Both the position numbers and the translations under genes were made by a program. 64,000 nucleotides of DNA from Variovorax sp. CF079 (lineage in GTDB: Bacteria > Pseudomonadota > Gammaproteobacteria > Burkholderiales > Burkholderiaceae_C): assembly GCF_900101545.1 (NCBI RefSeq), contig NZ_FMZU01000006.1:124001-188000 (forward strand). Reading direction: 5' to 3'. Of this stretch, positions 61,439-64,000 are shown piece by piece; within the stretch, counting starts at the first letter, position 1, and each line of letters opens with the position of its first letter. The notes below the pieces were generated by a model. It ran no database searches. It saw only the letters and a list, made by a program, of their open reading frames with translations, and was not told the origin of the DNA.

Positions 61439-62599
61439 CTACTTCGCGAAGGCCTTGCGCGACCCGTCCTCGAACACCTCGTCGTCGCGCTCCGGCTTGC
61501 CGTCGGCATCCCAGGTCCGTTCGCGCGTGACGCGGCCCTTGTCGTCGTAGATCGATTCGGCCATCAACGTGCCCTTGTCGCTGAAGCGCTGGTGCGTGCC
61601 GACGGCGATGCGGCGGAACCGGTCGATGAGCAGGTAGCGCCCGAGCGCGGCGCGCTGGCCGTTGTCGTGGAACTCGGTGATCTCCAGCTGGCGCGCATCG
61701 CCGGCCGTGCCGTAGCGGGCCTTGCTGCGCGGCTGTCCGTTGAGGTAGTAGCTCTCGTCGCTTTGCGGCTCGCCGGCTGCGTTCCAGCGCTGGTCACGCA
61801 CCAGCGTGCCCTTTTCCGAGAACTCCTGCTCGCGCTGCCTGATCGCGCCGCGTTCGACCAGCAGGAAGACCACTTCGCGGCGCTTGATGCCATCCGAAGA
61901 CCAGCGCCGTTCGGTGCGCTGGTTGCCGCTGATCTCGTCCTGCACCGAAGGCTTGCCGTTGTCGTAGAGCTCCTCGCTGCGCACCCGCTTGCCGGCCGCA
62001 TAGGCCAGCCGCGAACGCAGCGTGCCCTTGCTGTCGAACAGCTCCACCTGCGAGGGCCCGTTCACGAAGCCGCACAGCCGTGCATCGTCGACCGCCGGCG
62101 CCAACATCGGCTTGTCGCCGCAGCGCAGTGCCGACAACTGGCCGCGCTCGGTGAACTCGGCCGAGGCACGTTCGCCCGGCTCGGCATAGAAAGCGATGCG
62201 GCGCACCTGGCCGCCGGGATGGAAGCTGCGCGTCAGGCCGGTTTCATGGCCGTTCTCGTAGATCGCCTCGCGCAGCACGCGGCCTGTGGGCGAGAACTCG
62301 CGTGCGCGGCCCTGCATGTTGCCGTTGGCGTTGACGCTGTGCTCCTTCACGAGCTTGCCCTTGTCGTAGTAGCGCACCAGGCCCATGAAGACGCCGTTCT
62401 GGATCTGCTGCTCGCGCATCAGCTCGCCGCTGTCGCGGTCCTTGCAGCGCATGAGGCCGGTCTTGCCTGCGGTGGTGTTGCCGTTGGCCGGATTCACGCT
62501 CTGGCCGTTGAGCTCGCAGTCCTGCACCGCGTGCGCAGCGGGATGGAAGAGGGCGGCGAATACGGCAACGAGTCCGGCAATGCGCAGAGAAGTGACCAT
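61439..62599 (-). CDS. Secreted MORN-type (YwqK-like) repeat protein
   Basis: The 386-residue protein has a signal peptide ending HAVQ. About eleven repeats follow, with patterns such as GVFMGLVRYYDKGKLVKEHS, GRAREFSPTGRVLREAIYEN and GRVTRERTWDADGKPERDDE. These MORN-2 repeats form beta-hairpin stacks. YwqK-like proteins are sometimes labelled antitoxins, but here secretion and absence of a toxin partner argue against that. Function is unknown, possibly binding at the cell envelope. Confidence 0.88.
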   Translation of the reverse strand: MVTSLRIAGLVAVFAALFHPAAHAVQDCELNGQSVNPANGNTTAGKTGLMRCKDRDSGELMREQQIQNGVFMGLVRYYDKGKLVKEHSVNANGNMQGRAREFSPTGRVLREAIYENGHETGLTRSFHPGGQVRRIAFYAEPGERASAEFTERGQLSALRCGDKPMLAPAVDDARLCGFVNGPSQVELFDSKGTLRSRLAYAAGKRVRSEELYDNGKPSVQDEISGNQRTERRWSSDGIKRREVVFLLVERGAIRQREQEFSEKGTLVRDQRWNAAGEPQSDESYYLNGQPRSKARYGTAGDARQLEITEFHDNGQRAALGRYLLIDRFRRIAVGTHQRFSDKGTLMAESIYDDKGRVTRERTWDADGKPERDDEVFEDGSRKAFAK

Positions 62600-62621
62600 G
62601 GCGAAGCGGATGAAGTTCAGG

Positions 62622-63035
62622 TCATGCGTCGTAGACGGTGTCCAGCGATCGGAATCCCTTTGCCTCGATCGGGTTGCCGAAGGGGTCGCAGAAGAACATC
62701 GTCCATTGCTCGCCCGGCTGGCCTTCGAAGCGGACCTGCGGTTTCAGCACGAAGTCGGTGCCGGCCGCCTGCAGGCGCTCGGCCAGCGCGCGCCACGCGG
62801 GCAGCTCGAGCACGATGCCGAAGTGCGGCATCGGCACCATTACCTCGCCGACGTGGCCGGTGCGCGAGGTGGCGAAGGGCTCGCCGAGGTGCAGCGAGAT
62901 CTGGTGGCCGAAGAAGTCGAAGTCGACCCAGGTGTCGGTGCTGCGGCCTTCGGTACAGCCGAGCAGGCCGCCGTAGAAGCGCCGCGCCTCATCGAGATCG
63001 CGGACATGGAAGGCAAGGTGAAATATGCTGCGCAT
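62622..63035 (-). CDS. VOC family protein (glyoxalase-like)
   Basis: The 137-residue protein starts at ATG 63035 with MRSIFHLAFHVRDLDEARRF. Later conserved parts are TWVDFDFFGHQISLHLGEP and WTMFFCDPFGNPIEAKGFRS, with His and Glu metal-ligand candidates. It lies 22 bp upstream of the MORN gene on the same strand. The likely activity is a metal-dependent lyase or dioxygenase, unspecified. It is divergent from the PLP enzyme gene with a 37-bp gap. Confidence 0.9.
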   Translation of the reverse strand: MRSIFHLAFHVRDLDEARRFYGGLLGCTEGRSTDTWVDFDFFGHQISLHLGEPFATSRTGHVGEVMVPMPHFGIVLELPAWRALAERLQAAGTDFVLKPQVRFEGQPGEQWTMFFCDPFGNPIEAKGFRSLDTVYDA

Positions 63036-63072
63036 GTAACAAGCATAGCCGCGCTGCTTCGCTTTGACACCC

Positions 63073-64000
63073 ATGGATACAACTCCGATGACCTCGCCCG
63101 CCGCCTCTCCCGCCCCTGATCCCACCACTCGGCTGCTGCACGCCGACCGTCATTTCGGCGTCGAGCAGGGCGGCGTGCACATGGCGGTGCACCCGTCGGT
63201 GCAGTACGGCTACGAGCGCGTCGAAGACCTGATTGGCGTGTTCCAGGGCACGCTGAAGAACCGCTTCAACTACGCGCGCCAGGGCACGCCGACCACCGCG
63301 GCGCTGGAGGCCAAGCTCACGGCGCTCGAGGAGGGCGTGGGCACCGTCTGTTTCGCGACCGGCATGGCCGCGGTCTCGGCCGTGTTCCTGACGCTGCTGC
63401 GCGCAGGCGACCACCTGGTCGCGAGTCGTCATCTGTTCGGCAACACCCACAGCGTGCTGGGCACGCTCCAGGGGCTGGGCATTCAAGTGGGCCTGGTCGA
63501 CGCGTCGTCGGCGGCAGCGGTGGCCGATGCGCTCACGCCCGCGACCCGCATGGTGTTCGTCGAGACCATCGCCAACCCCGGCACGCAGGTGCCCGACCTG
63601 GCGGGCATCGGCCGGCTCTGCGCCGAACGCGGCCTCGTCTACGTGGTGGACAACACCATCACCTCGCCGGCCCTGTTCCGGCCGAAGACGGTGGGCGCGA
63701 GCCTGTCGCTCAACTCGCTGACCAAGACCATCGCCGGCCACGGCAATGCGCTTGGCGGTGCGGTGACCGACACCGGCCTCTTCGACTGGAGCGGCTTCCC
63801 CAACATCTTTGCCGGCTATCGCCAGGGTGATGCGAAGCAGTGGGGCTTGGTGCAATTGCGCAAGAAGGGGCTGCGCGACCTGGGCGGCTCGTTGAGCTCG
63901 GACCATGCCCATCGCATCGCCGTCGGCGCCGAAACCCTGGCCCTGCGCGTCGCGCAGAGCAGCGCGACGGCCCTGTCGCTGGCCCGCTTCCTGGAGAGCC
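63073..64000 (+). CDS. Cystathionine gamma-synthase-family PLP enzyme (3' end cut by window edge)
   Basis: About 309 residues are visible from ATG 63073 (MDTTPMTSPAASPAPDPTTR). The Cys/Met-metabolism fold shows FNYARQGTPTTAALEAKLTA and VGTVCFATGMAAVSAVFLTL near residue 95, YVVDNTITSPALFRPKTVGA near 195, and the PLP-binding Lys in LSLNSLTKTIAGHGNALGGA. Family members include cystathionine gamma-synthase, O-acylhomoserine sulfhydrylases and gamma-lyases. Which one this is cannot be decided from the visible part. The C-terminal 90-120 residues lie beyond the window. Confidence 0.92.
   Translation, partial: MDTTPMTSPAASPAPDPTTRLLHADRHFGVEQGGVHMAVHPSVQYGYERVEDLIGVFQGTLKNRFNYARQGTPTTAALEAKLTALEEGVGTVCFATGMAAVSAVFLTLLRAGDHLVASRHLFGNTHSVLGTLQGLGIQVGLVDASSAAAVADALTPATRMVFVETIANPGTQVPDLAGIGRLCAERGLVYVVDNTITSPALFRPKTVGASLSLNSLTKTIAGHGNALGGAVTDTGLFDWSGFPNIFAGYRQGDAKQWGLVQLRKKGLRDLGGSLSSDHAHRIAVGAETLALRVAQSSATALSLARFLES

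Noticed and set aside
61439..62599. MORN/YwqK-like protein as an antitoxin
   Set aside because: It has a signal peptide and no partner toxin gene; the neighbours are a VOC protein and the palindromic repeat.

Overview
The window reads as chromosomal DNA from a Comamonadaceae betaproteobacterium, most likely Variovorax or a close relative. The support is very high GC, long shadow reading frames opposite nearly every gene, two Bug-family solute receptors, DUF3567 and DUF2783 proteins, and a SenA/SenB/SenC set of the kind characterised in Variovorax paradoxus. I place 63 protein-coding loci, one of them a decayed fic remnant and two cut by the window edges. I saw no rRNA, tRNA, CRISPR array, prophage or intact insertion sequence.

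Layout. 1-3450: a TRAP receptor and a mannitol-dehydrogenase-family oxidoreductase, divergent from a GntR regulator. 3887-7512: glutathione transferase, then rsmI divergent from yraN-diaA-BON lipoprotein (the E. coli yra cluster without lpoA). 7617-12113: amidase, Bug receptor and hydroxyacid dehydrogenase operon with a divergent LysR regulator. 12140-15774: pilU and pilT, divergent from the PLP-homeostasis gene yggS, then a membrane protein. 15863-22327: an Lrp-type regulator divergent from putA, then glutamate dehydrogenase coupled to a P-loop kinase, and two small hypothetical genes.

22427-30020 is the most notable region. The leftward genes senA, phnD-like, phnC-like, two phnE-like permeases and arginase lie nearly end to end and face the rightward pair senB-senC(selD). 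This is a selenoneine biosynthesis locus with a linked ABC importer whose likely cargo is a selenium oxyanion or a pathway intermediate. 30010-34357 is a storage-lipid neighbourhood: wax ester synthase/DGAT, a small basic-tailed protein, a phasin, a TetR regulator and an alpha/beta hydrolase. Three of these proteins carry histone-H1-like basic tails.

34380-46758 holds small VOC and DUF1801 proteins, a CYP102-type self-sufficient P450, an ABC receptor, a TetR regulator divergent from an acyl-CoA ligase overlapping a single-chain acyl-CoA carboxylase, and an SGNH esterase. 46879-54401: a YXWGXW protein with a clear terminator, a purU-glcD-lrgA-lrgB operon reminiscent of plant photorespiration components, an omega-aminotransferase, a ChaN-like lipoprotein, an AbrB-family membrane protein and DUF3567. 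54523-64000: a DUF3108 protein, a fumarylacetoacetase-family enzyme, the fic remnant, a LuxR-type regulator divergent from an FAD monooxygenase/DUF2783/Bug operon, a MORN-repeat protein, a VOC protein and a Cys/Met-metabolism PLP enzyme that runs off the end.

Non-coding structure includes a 27-bp inverted repeat that supplies the stop codons of two convergent genes (4613-4721), a two-copy palindromic element between convergent genes (7523 and 61345), and dyads that look like operators for the GntR, LysR, Lrp and LuxR regulators.
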